A stretch of DNA of 64,000 nucleotides from Lanius collurio (Eukaryota > Chordata > Aves > Passeriformes > Laniidae): contig JACBWW010000018.1 of assembly GCA_020086605.1 (NCBI GenBank), positions 10,773,986 to 10,837,985 on the forward strand, in the 5' to 3' direction. Made by a program: the position numbers and the translations under genes. Below the pieces are notes generated by a model, which saw only the letters and a list, made by a program, of their open reading frames with translations, searched no databases and had not been told where the DNA came from. How positions within the stretch are numbered: the stretch's first letter is position 1; each line of letters starts with the position of its first letter. This document shows, piece after piece, positions 24,901-36,945 of the stretch.

Positions 24901-27900
24901 TTTGACTCAAGCTAAAACAGAATAGAAGCTGCTGAACTGTTGGAAAAAGTATTGCAAAGATTTCCAGTGTTTTCAGGTCTACCAAATTACTTGTGGCCTC
25001 ACTGGTGATGTTTTACTGATATCACCAAAGGGGAAAAAAAAAGACACAGTAAAACAAGCAGAAATTAAAAATCTTACACTAAGATACATTTTCAACTGCA
25101 CTTAAATCTGAGATCTCAGGAGACTATTTTACATAAGATTAAGAATCTGTAGTGAAAAGATAATAATGCACCTTAAAAATACCTTCTGTAAGATTCCATG
25201 GGAAAGCAGAAGGTGGGTGAACTAGGAACAAATGATCGGGCACCTCAAAAAAGGTTTTTTCAAGAAAAGTACTAATTACTACATGACTGAGTACTTCTGG
25301 GGGTGCTGAATGTCTGCTTGGAATTTTCAAACACTCCTTACTCCTCTCAGGTTCATTGGAGGCATAGAGTAGTCAATACCCCCTTTAATATGTGTGACTG
25401 AGGCAGAATTAAAAGTCAAAAGCTTGAAAAAGATCCTTAAACTTGCATTCTATTTGATTACTGCAGGTTAATTAAAGTATATAGGTACCAAAATATGTGC
25501 AAAGATAGGGCACTTATTTGAATCCTCTTCATGATTTAGACATTTAGTCTGAAAAATTTTGACAAAGGGCTTTTTGGCCCTTAATTATATGCACAGACGG
25601 TACCACGAGAAAGAGATGAGTGATAGTCAGCTGTTCAGTATGTCTTGCACTGTGCTACCATTGGTACAAATGCCTCTTTGGAAGGTAGGAAATCCATTAA
25701 TTGTGTAATGGAAACACAGCTGTGCAGTCACTAATAGTGCTGGCAAGTGCTTCAGATTATTATAATGCCTTATTTACACATATTTATTTTCTTCTTGCAG
25801 ATTATTGTGTGAGAATTCTAGTGTTACCTACATACTTCTCCAAGTTTTGACCAAAGCTTTTGTGCAGTTCTTATAGCTGATGGGGAATTTTTCAGATGAT
25901 AACCCTTGAAAGAGAACTGTGAGGAATCAGCAGTCATGCAAAAATCTTGTAAGTTTAAAAGAAGAAATATCTAAATTGTATTTCAGACTGCAAGAATAGA
26001 TGGCAGTCAGCAGCACTTTGGTGTTGTCAGGAATCACAAAACAGTTCAGATTTCTTAAGGCCTCCCACTGTCCCAAGGCTCCCTGGATGAGCAAAAGCAT
26101 TGCTGTTTAAAAAAATATAAAGTAAAAAATAGCAAAGCTCCCAAACCACGCAGACTGCTTTGGGTGAGGTCAGTCCACATTTGCAGCAGAACGCTCGATG
26201 CTCTGTAAAGATCCCAGCATAGCCTCTCCAACCACGCCAGAAATAGCATCTTAATTGTGTTTCCAAACACAGGCCTCACAGGAAGAGCAATTATGAGCAC
26301 GGTGACACACACTCATGCAAGTGTAAGGCAACACAGGGTGCTAATTAAGGAACCTATTACTAATACCCTCAACATTAAAAACTATTTTAACCTGTGTGCT
26401 GAATAATTTTACTGCATTCCAATTTAGAAGTATAATGTACTAAGCACAGAAATGCAAAACAGACATTATTTTTCTTGAGATTTATTCCCTAACTGAAGAA
26501 TTTATTGATAAATTCAGTACTAAAATAATCTAACACAATAATCTGAAGTGCCAGTGTTTCCAAGTTAGAGGAAATCATTACCATAGGGAATAACTATATT
26601 TTAAGTAAGAGACTGAGTCTTTTTACCTCTGCTGTTATATATATTTAGAACTTGCTCATTTTTAGGATAAGCCAAAGGTCATTAAAGTCAAAGGGCTTTG
26701 GTTCATTATATAAAACTCTACTAAATTAGTTTACCTGTATGAAAAATTAAGAAAGACTTAAAAGAAGAACCCTACCTTTTTTTTTTATCCTTGTCACAAA
26801 TTCTCAGGTGAGGGAGTTGTGACTGACTACATGTTTGAGGGAACTATTATAATTATCAGCTTTTAAAAAACATGAGATTTTTATAAACCGTACTTCAAAC
26901 TAAAGTTAACCATTTTTACTCCAAGTATGGGATGTTAAAGTGCACCCTGGTCTGTTTCAGCAGAGCTCATCATGTTGATGATGTGACAATATGTTCCTAG
27001 CCCAGGACTAGATTGATTCTGGTTTTCTTTTTCCCTTTATGCATTCCACAGTTGCTGTGATGAGGAGGATGGCAATAATTAGGATGGGCTCGATTTCACA
27101 GGCTACATGCCTAGAGGGAATTTGCTTCACAAAACTAGATGTCCACAAGTGGGCCACACGGCTGGATATTTGCATGGCTGCAGACTTAAAAACTAGGGAT
27201 AAGTGCTAGCTACCTGAAGCAGGGAGAAATATTTCAGAGATTGTTCTTCAAACCTTTCGTGGGAAGATGGACAGTGGTTTAGTAGCAATCTGCAGAGTTC
27301 TATAAAGCAGTGTTTGGCTTCTGCAGCAGCTCCCAGCCCCAAGCAGTTTGACTCACTGCACAGAGCAAGACACAGCAGAGCCTCATTTGTGATTCAGGGC
27401 AGTTTCAGAGAAACTACAGCACAAGTCTCACTTTGGAAGTTCCTTTCACATTTCTCCATGTGCCAAAGAGATTTCGGCCTATTGGTTATCATTCCAACTG
27501 GTGAATGTCAGCTAACTGTTGGCATCTGATTCTGTGCTGTAAAGAGTAACCTACACCCTTAACATCCTAAGATCTTTATTAATATTTAAAGAAAATGTTT
27601 AATGTTTAAACAGATTGTAAAAACTTTAATGAAGCCATTTGGAAACTAGTTTGCATACGGTATTATGTTCCTTAGCCTACCAGCATCAAAAATGTCATCA
27701 TTTTTCAACAAGATGAGCTTCTCTGTAGAAATACTGCTTCATTACAGTTCTGAGTTACTTCAGGGTATGAATTACATTTGAGCATGTTATTTTCCAGTTT
27801 CTGCGCTTAAGCAAAATGAAGGAAAATGTTTTTTCTTTGTTTTTCAAGAGAATTTCTCTTCTTCCTATGTCCAAAGTACATTTTTATTATTCTCTGTGTG

Positions 27901-29255
27901 TATGTGTGTTTAAGATACTAGAATATGATATTCCTTATAAAATGCTGATGACAAATGCTTGATGGGAATTAATGAGGCCAGAGCACATTTGCACATTCTC
28001 AGTTAAGGTATCGCTAATGCAGGTGTACAAAACCAGAGGGAAAGGGGAACTACAGAATGACGTATAGAGCTGAATATTCTAACAAGATTCCTGTATATGG
28101 ATACTCAATATTTTCAGTGTTATGGATAGAACAGCAGCTCATGTATGATATAAACCATAAATTATGGAGGCAATTACTGACACCCCAGAGTTAGAAAGTC
28201 TACTATTATTGGTTTACTCATAGCAATGTTTCCTAGCTGTTTATCATCCATCATGTAGCTCACAGCTGAAAGAGAGGAAACAATTACAGCATTTTCACAT
28301 AAATTTAAGGGAAGTTGCATGTAAAGAGACTGCAGATTAACATTCTTTTAGCATGGTTAAGTAATCAGGAACATCAGTCAGATAATGAAGGATTTTGTTA
28401 AGAAATTCAGATTGAAAGACATGCTAGTATAATTCCTTTTGCAGAAATCAAGATTTTCTTGTGTTGTTATGATTCTTCTTGTTAAACCCATACAGTAAGC
28501 AGCTTTAGCTTTCTTTATAGCATTACACTGTTCTACAGGGTTCCATAAGATCTTATGATACATCTGGTCAAACAATGCACCTGGCACATTTCCAGTCTTC
28601 AGCTTTTTCTGCTAAACATAGAAAATAGCTGTGCAGAGAACTGGAATTCATTATACACTTCCTGTCAATTGCAATCAATTTTAAAGGTAATAATTATTAC
28701 AAGCACTATGCATGTGGTGCATATTCAATTAGAGAAAAGAAGGCAATTGCTGAACAAGGGCAGGCTGTTTGTAACAGACCCAGGGGCTCTGCAGAGATGC
28801 TCTGGCTCTGCAGTCAGGAACACAGGGCTCAGCCAGCACGTCCATGACCCTGCTGGAGCTCAGCAGTGCCTCGGGAGGGAAAACTGGGGCTTATAAGGGA
28901 AAGTACAGGACAAGAATGAGGGGCTGCTTCTCCTCAGGGTATTAGCCTGGAGCTGTAATGATAGCTAATGTCTAGAGGTTTCAGCTTTTGGACTTTTAGA
29001 AGGGTAGAAGACTCTGGCTTGTCTTATTTCCAATATAGGTTAGTTACCACAACGTTAGCAGTAATTTTTACCTATTTTAAGTATCTGCTCTTAATAGCCA
29101 TAAGGTAAATACTGCATAAATCATTTTTAAAACTCTGCTTACAGCCCTTTTACGTTTGTATAATTTTCTTCTCTCAAAAAGAAAAATAACAGGGGCATTT
29201 CTGTGTTTTTGAACAGCAGCAAAATAAAGATTTTTGCTGCTATAGGCCTTGTCTC

Positions 29256-29287
29256 AAAAAAAAAAAGGGGGGGAAAAAAAAAGGAAA
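29256..29287. repeat. Poly(A)/poly(G) low-complexity run
   Basis: Eleven A, seven G and nine A in direct succession, then GG and more A. It is likely a slippage-prone homopurine tract. Confidence 0.88.
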
Positions 29288-31220
29288 AATCTTTGTGAAA
29301 TACAAGAAGACAAGAGCAAAGTTTTTCCCTGATATTATTCATTTCCAAAGTATTTACTTTAAGCAAAACTGGCTAAAACATGGGCAAAACTATTCTAATG
29401 CTATTCCAGTACAACTAAATCTTCCCAAATGCTATTTTAGTTTCATACTCTTATTATCAAAACGAGCATCTTCTCCAGACCTTTCTACTGACCCTTGTAA
29501 GTTGGCCACCTCTGCTGTTTCCTGAGAAGCACTGCCTGAAGCCTCAGTCTTTAACACTTTTGAGTCTGAACTCATAGAAGTTCTAGCAGGTTGGAAATTA
29601 GGGATTTTCTATTTTTTTTTGTTCAGCTGCAGAAGAAGAACCATGCGAGAGTGCCCATCAGAGCTAACTTTTATGGTCAGTCTCCACTTAAATGGACAAA
29701 TGTGCTTCATGCACACAACCTATTTAATGCTAACCAAGAACTTGGACTTTACTGGGTTCTTTAGGCAAAGATCTCTTGTGTATTTTTGAAGAGTGACCTG
29801 AAAGCCATGCATTAGTTAAAAAGAATTTCCAGTTTACTCTCAAAGGACTACCCATCAAATACATTATCTCATATCAGACAACCAGCTGTATACCTTGAAA
29901 GATAGTAAAACTCCCATTCTGGTGTGATATTTTCCTGTAGGCACTTCAGTTGTGGTGTGCTGGGAAAACAGATTCCTCCTGTGCAGCACAGAGGCAAAGA
30001 CTGATTAGAATCTGGTACTAGTGCTAACCTTTCTGAGAGAGAACTTTTCTCTCAGTCTTTCTTTCTGCCAATCATTTGTGTAGAAATACCTGACCTCTTG
30101 CAGTGCCTTAAAGGTAATTTTTCCCTAAGTAGAGATTCTAAATGAATCAAGACAGCTGTCAATTAGGCTGCTCATTTCAAAAGGATGAGAATTATCCTTG
30201 TTTATCCTTATGTTTTGTGGTAGTTCTGCCCTGCTTACAATCTAGGATATTTGGCTATAAGTAGAGTTTTCCTCAGCCTAGAAATACTATCAAATATTTT
30301 ATAAATTAGGAGTCTGAATTATAAGAGCCATTATAACCTGACATTTGTGCATGTACTTTTCTTCCTAGAAGTATAAACTCATTATAAACAGTCCAATGTT
30401 TGATAACAGAAAATAGGTAGTAGGCATTAACCAGAAATAAATTAGTATAGGCTGTGTGCTATAGAAGCAAGCCCAGCACTCTTTATTTGGTCTCTTAAAC
30501 TCATACAAATAGCATAACCAAAGCCCCAGAGCACACATATGTCCAGTGTGACTGTGGAGGGTTTAAGATAAAGGCACCAAACCATTTCATTTTGTGCTGC
30601 AGCTCCCAATGAAGTCAGAGGGCTGCTTCTCCCAAGTACAGGATGGGTATCTGGATATCAGGAGTGGGACCCCTCCCAAACCAGATGGACGCAGTTTGGT
30701 TGCTGGTAGTGCACCCTCATCTCTAGCAGCTGCTCTCCTCTCACAGAAAGATAACAACAGTAGCTGCAGTTCCTGGCATGTGCTTTTAACAAGAAACTTA
30801 GGAGAAATCATTCTGTTGCTAAAGCTGAATTCGCAGAGCATTATTTATCTTCTTATCAAGAGACAGCTGATGGAAGAATCCCGTAAGACAGTATTATGTA
30901 TCTAGAGAAAGGAGATTTGTAGTTCCAGTGCTGGCTGTAGGTCTGCTTGCAACTGGTTTGCAAGATACACAGGCCAGCAGAAAAGCAGTAGAATGTTGAA
31001 ATCCCTGTGATGGTGCTTCATTAGGATACAGTGACTTCAGTCACTTCTTTGCCTTTGGTCCTGTAATGCTCTTTTTAGTAAACATTGTCTGTTGGCATTC
31101 AGGTAACACTCCTTTGATTGATTCTTTTTTTCCCTTTCAGTTGATTTGGACACCTCCATTGCCATACTTTACTTTTACTGTAGTGTTTTGCTCTGCTTCT
31201 GAAGTGAGTCTATGATCATG

Positions 31221-31368
31221 GATGGAACAGCTCCCCAGGGAAGTGGTGGAATCATAATCCCTGGAATTGTTCAAAAAATGAGTAGATGTAGCGTTGTGGT
31301 ATTTGGTTGATGATTGGATTTGATGGCCTTGGAAATTTTTTCCTACCTCAATGATTCTGTTATTCTAA
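31221..31368 (+). mobile_element. CR1 LINE 3' end fragment
   Basis: It resembles the avian CR1 3' region. Successive diagnostic phrases are CCCAGGGAAGTGGTGGAATC, CCCTGGAATTGTTCAAAAAA, TTTGGTTGATGATTGGATTT and CTACCTCAATGATTCTGTTA, ending with the degenerate ATTCT tail. It is strongly 5'-truncated, diverged and non-coding, and antisense to SLC9A9. It belongs to a different CR1 subfamily from the copy near 12.7 kb, judging by the different 3' wording. Limits are approximate. Confidence 0.85.
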
Positions 31369-34300
31369 GTCTAAAGTCTATATTGAGACTATACTATAAC
31401 ATATTAGGGACAAGGAACTATAATAATTTGATTTGCAGTTTTGACAAATTAAAAACATGTTTTATGACTGTTATTTCAACCTGTTTTGATTAATGTGATT
31501 AATTAGAATAAATTACTATGCTTAAAACCACAATCCTTTTACACAAAAGTGTCTTTGGAATACAGCCTAATTTCTGATCCAGCAATCAGCTGATTGATCC
31601 TTAGCCACTGTCCTTGCTGGAAGACATGTAGCTGCATCATCAATGAGATTGGAACATTTTGAAAGATTCCTGTATTTTCCAGGGATTTCCAGGAAATATT
31701 AGCCACTCCCCTGAAAAGTGATGACTTTTATTAATCAGAGATAATCATATCTGCTTTATAGTATGGAGATTAAAATTTGAAGCAATCAGTACTATGTCCA
31801 TCAGTGAGCAAAGCCCAAGATCAGTCTGAACTTTCAGTCCTCTAGTGCAAACTGATTTCCTCAAGCCTCCTCGTGAGACTACATGTCTTGGTGAAGTTAC
31901 TCAGAAGTTAAGCACCACTGAGCTCTCTTGGTGTATCTTTACATCATTCTCCTGCCTGCGTTAAACCCTGGAGGTGAAGGGCCACTGAAATCTTAACTTG
32001 GAATCTTGTGCACACAGCACACCCTGTGCAGCTGAACAATCAGGCCAGGAGCTTTTGTCTCTAATGCAGCTGTTCCCTTAATGGGTTTGCTCTCAGGAGC
32101 AGCAAAACAGGTGAGTAACTGTTTAACTCCCAATGTGATTAGAAAGGCTACTACACCTAATGTGAGAAAGCAACCTTCACCACTAGTTAGACAAAACTGT
32201 TTCAGAGGTGACCATGAGAACAAGGCTTAGATTGGGGAATGATTGGAGGCAGGGCTGAGTGTGACATGCTCCCTTGTTGACTGGACATGCTTTTCTGTGT
32301 CTTCTTGTAGTTCCCTGGCTCTTCTTCCATAGATGATGCATTTCAGAATTCCCTGTCCAGAATTTATAACTTGCTGACACTATTTTGGCTGCAAAGGGAA
32401 TTCTTCATACCCTTGCACACTCAAAGAAAGAGAGGTATTGCTCTGCCCCATTCTCATCATTGCAGTTGCTCCCCAGAGTTAAAGGAACATAACCAGAAAA
32501 CTATTCAACTCATAAGTATGATGGATAATACTTTTGGCATTAGTCAGTACTCCACCACCAGGAAAATGTGCTGGTCTTAGCTTGGCATCTGAGTGAAAGT
32601 AATAGAGGGCAGAGAGCAAAAGAGACCAAGGAATGTCTTATCTTCCTGTGGAAAACACAATGCATCCCTTTCTAGGGGTGACCTGTAGGGATTTGCACTC
32701 TGCCCACTTTTAACAAACCAGGAATTTCTATTTATCTCACAACACCCTGCCCAGCCACTGACTCACTTGTAGCTGAGCAAATCAGCCTAGCCCAGCTGTA
32801 CCTCTGAAGCCTAATGTAAAATCTGAGCTGTAATGTCCCAAGATTTAGAAGCAACTGTCTGGCTTCAGCATAACGTGAGGTCGGATAGCAGCTGTAAGTA
32901 ATTCTAAAGAAAGCTGCTCAGAATCAGACAGCTTTTGATCAGATCCCAGCAGCTTCATCTTCTCCTTCACTAAAGATACATTTGATAAATTAAACTTGAA
33001 GTGCCTGAAATTCAGGAGCACTCTGCTTGACCTAACCTTGTTGCCATGGAGGGCAGGGTAAATCTCACTGTTAAATTCTTGATGACCATGGTCAGGTCAA
33101 GGATGGGAACTTAAAAATACTGCCATAGAACATCACCCATGTTAAAAAATGACAGTAAGAACACACAGAATGTTTATAAATACTTCATGAAAATGGGGAT
33201 AATTGAATTGCATGAAAACTATCTAAAACTTCAATTTTCACTAAATCTTTGTTATATTACTTTTCTTATGACAGTGTTAAAATAATTCATTTATTTGTGA
33301 AATAATTAACGTTGCTTTATAGTTTGAGATTCTGTAAGTTTCAGATGCTTGAAGCCTAATATGTCTCTTTCAGGGAATGTTAAACAGTGATTGATGGAAT
33401 AATAAAGGATACATGGGGACTAATAATTACATGGCATCTTTTAACAGGCCCTTTTTATAGATGTTCTTAAATTCTCATTTAAGAACTGTAGATAAGTTCT
33501 CATTTTACATCAATGACAAAAGAAAAGCTTTTTATTTATTTTTTTTTTTGAGCAAATGACGACGCATTATGGGAAATGCAGAACTGGGACCAGGGTCAGA
33601 AATACCTTCTCTATCACTGTACACTGGATTTTACCTCAAGCCATAAAATTTTAAAAGTAAGTAAAAAATGTAAAGGAAATTATGCAAAGCAGTAAAGAAA
33701 AAGTATTTGTTTAAAAACAGCTAACACAATTTCACAATCTAATTTACAGTTTTAAATCTAATTTCCATGATTTTTGTTAGCTTTAGCTTCAGCCTTAACT
33801 CACTGCTTTGTCAGTGTGCGTTACAGTTCAACACTCCTTACTGAAAGATCTGTCATACTGTAACAAAAGAGAGAGACTTCTTTGGAATAATTCTATAAAA
33901 GAACTGAACAGCCCTTGATTTTGGCCAGTAATGAGTAATAAAAATGACTTAGATTGGGAGCAAAGCCAACTGTCTGAGCAACAGTATTCATTTAAAATGC
34001 ACTGACGTTATATATGATTAGGAGAATGCCAAGTGTGTGGCTTATTAAATTTGCTTAAAGAGAATTCTTGGGAGGAGAGAAAGAAAGAGGCAGTGCAGGT
34101 CTCACTGAAAAAGCTGCATATGAAAGGGTAATATTTGGATTAGGAAATAAATTAGAAGAATTCAAAGGAATTCAACAACAATGTTTGAACCATATCGCAA
34201 AGGAGGCTGAGGATTAAGGGCTTTATGGGGAAGAGAAAAACAGAATAGGAAAGAGTACATAAAACTCATAGCTCCATAGAGAAACACATAATCTCTTTTC

Positions 34301-35729
34301 TGTGTATTCAAGGGTAAATCTAGTTTATTTTCACTATTTTGTTTTGCACTTGTTGAATAGGAGGGAATAACAGAGTAAGCATGAACAAAACCAGGATGCA
34401 TTTAAACAAAATATTAGTTAATTCTGGAGCTGAAAAGCTTCATAGGTGTTTAAAAAAGATCACAACCTTGGCTTTTTCTGTCTCCCTCTGAGGCTAGGCA
34501 TCACTAAAACATGTAGATGAATCTCTGAAAAACCTTCTATTCAAATTGTAAGTTATATGCAAGGGGAGTTGTGGCACATGTAATTTAGTCTTTCTGCAAA
34601 ACAGAAACAATTCTATAGTAGATTTCAATGTTCTCTTACAATACAGTTATCAGAGAAAGGTTAGTTCTCTGCTGGAATGCTTTCTGAAAGCATCAGCCTC
34701 TGCTGGTATGAAGAAATATGACTGAAAAGACTTATACTGTTCAATAGCTAACACTTTATTATGGGAGTATTGACCAGAAACTTTCTGTGATTTAAAATCT
34801 GTGAGACTCTAACAGTTGAACTGATACTGTGGCCAGTAATTTTTTTTCTATCAAGCTGTTTTTGATAGAAAATTGGATTTTTGATTAAATTGAGATGTGC
34901 AAGAAGTGATGAAATTTTCTACGTCAAATTTCCAATGCTTAAAAGAAAGGAATTGCTGAAAAAGGCACCATATTGCATCATGAAAATTATAGTATTGGAC
35001 CATGTGTTTCCATTTTTTTCTAGGAGGTAGATTTCCTACAACCTGGGGTTCTTGGGACATATGAGTCAACATTAAAAGGGAAGAAAACTGCATTTAAACC
35101 ACTTCTTCCAGTATCTAGGTGGTGATGGGGTTGTCTAAAATTACTCCTTATGCTGAAAAATATTTTGAACCCTGCCATGCCATAGATCTGAGAACTGCCT
35201 CAAGTTTTAAAATCTATTACAACTGTACTAGTCATTTGTTCAAACAAAAAACAGATGATCAAATTTCACATTTCTTTCTAAACTCTAAATAACAAAATAG
35301 AAAGAAAAAATATCTTTCTAATTAGGACCATATTTAATGAAACAGGAATTAAACTTTGTCATTGCTTAAATCTGTGGGACAGACTACAGTTTATACAGTC
35401 CCTTTGCAAAAATCTACAGGGATCCAATCTGTCAGACCACGTCCGTCTTACTGACCAGAGCTTTTTGATTTCCTTAATTTTGAAGCATTTTTGTATGGAA
35501 CTTGGTGTAAGCTGTTATCTCCATACATGTCTGACATTTCAGGTCTCTTGGGAAGAACAGATTCTCAAATTCTTATATTTTTAGCTTATCCAGGTAATCG
35601 CTGGTCTTTCCCCTAATGAAGACATAAGCCTCTGGCTTTGCATTAATGTCATCCCATCCAGCTATGTTCCAGTAACTGTTATTCCTTACACCAGAGGAAG
35701 ACAAGATATCAGTTATTTCCATGCCCTAC

Positions 35730-35818
35730 CTGTTTAGTTCTCATTCTGGAATCTGGTGACAGATTGTTGTAGGTGTAATGGGCCTGTGTGACTCCACAGA
35801 AAAGGACAGCAACAATAC
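35730..35818 (-). CDS. SLC9A9: SLC9A9 exon, human residues ~335-363
   Basis: Two bases complete the split glycine, then 29 codons follow: [20 protein letters not shown] and PDSRMRTKQ. The IVAVLFCG helix and the [11 protein letters not shown] loop are hallmarks of the organellar NHE6/7/9 subfamily. The loop ending [10 protein letters not shown] differs from human NHE9 (recalled as SSDSKIRTKQ) at only three positions. The acceptor is TTTTCAG before 35818 and the donor is CAG followed by GTAGGG at 35729-35724, both ordinary U2-type. The exon sits alone between introns of about 10.1 kb (5') and 19.1 kb (3'). Confidence 0.93.
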
Positions 35819-36689
35819 CTGAAAATCAAAGATAAACCAGAATTAGCTGCTTCTGTTTTCTTACTTAGGCTTGCAAAAGACTGCATAAAAAAGAAAATTA
35901 ATCTGTTAACAGCTTTATATAACAAAAGAAATTTGAGAGATATGTTCTAAGGACAATCATGCTTTCTTAACGTTTCCACTGCTGGGTATTTGGAAATACA
36001 AAGGCTGTAGAAAATTTGTTTCAATTAATACATGGTATGATCCAACCATAATCTAACTGACAGTAATTCTAAATGCAGGACTAACAATTGTAATATGTAG
36101 GACTCTGGATTATTTGAAAAAAATTGGCAGGCACTGAATAGGAAAGGAAAAAGTAGTTTTGTTACATTTAAATGGTTTGAGACTACTTGGTACCCAATGA
36201 CTGCAACAGGGTAAAACCATTTCAGTCTGTGTCTGATTGTAGCTTATCACAAGCAGTGGGTAACAATGTTAGGGTGAACAAACACCACATTGCTTAAAAG
36301 TGATGTCCTGGGCAGCTGCAAGCTGTGCTGCCTGGAACAACCAGGTCAGTGACTGCAGACACATGGCAGCAGTTATAGTGCCAGCTTCTGGAGGGGCTGG
36401 AGGAGCAGAGAAGCAGGTTTGTCAGGAATAATAGTAAGTTTGTTTTATAGTGATATTTTTCAATACTTCTTCCCTGGCTGTGGTCCTAACTCACTAGAAT
36501 CACAGAGTAACATCACTGTAATGCAGTATTTTAATTAAAGTAGCTGATGAGATTGTAAAGTCTGGACACAGATAGTGCAGGAGAAACCCACACAGAGAGA
36601 AAAACAAAAAAATAGCGTCCATCAGTAGCCATATGTAAATGCCCATGGAGGAAGAGAGCTTTGTGTTTTTGTTAAACTTGGAGCATGTC

Positions 36690-36945
36690 TACAAAGGCAA
36701 TTATTTACACAGCAGCTCAGGGCTTTCTCGTGTCCATTCTGATCTTCGTTCCCTGACACCTCCACGCACGCCTGCCGAAGCCCATGGCGTGGGCTGAGCA
36801 CCAAGCCAGCCACCAGTGGGATCTCTGTGTGCCCAGCGTCCCCAGGGCTCACACGTAGCAACCTTCTACCACCCACCCCACCGTGCTTTAGTCCTTGTGC
36901 CTGTCAGCCCTTCTGCCCCCTGCCTCCTGTGTAGGAGCTGCAGCG
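36690..36945. other. GC- and CpG-enriched patch in intron
   Basis: Roughly 250 bp carries about ten CpG dinucleotides (for example CACGCACGCC, GCCGAAG, GGCGTGG, CAGCGTCC, CACACGTAG, CACCGTG, GCAGCGTG). The neighbouring AT-rich intron has very few. It could be a small intragenic regulatory element or an unrecognised repeat. It is too small for a classic CpG island, and no conserved motif was identified. Confidence 0.45.

Larger units (their letters stand above)
16657..35729 (-). other. SLC9A9: SLC9A9 intron, 19073 bp, U2-type
   Basis: The largest complete intron in the window, phase 0, with donor GTAGGG and acceptor CTCTCATTTAAG. It contains a T-rich tract near 18.9 kb, an A/G homopolymer near 29.26 kb and one CR1 fragment near 31.3 kb. 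Open frames of about 100 codons at 28555-28896 and 30594-30905 have no splice signals or recognisable domains. Otherwise it is featureless AT-rich sequence. Confidence 0.88.

Noticed and set aside
30587..30905. Overlapping ~100-codon frames on both strands
   Set aside because: Composition is slightly GC-rich and both strands are open, but no known protein, splice sites or retrocopy features were seen.
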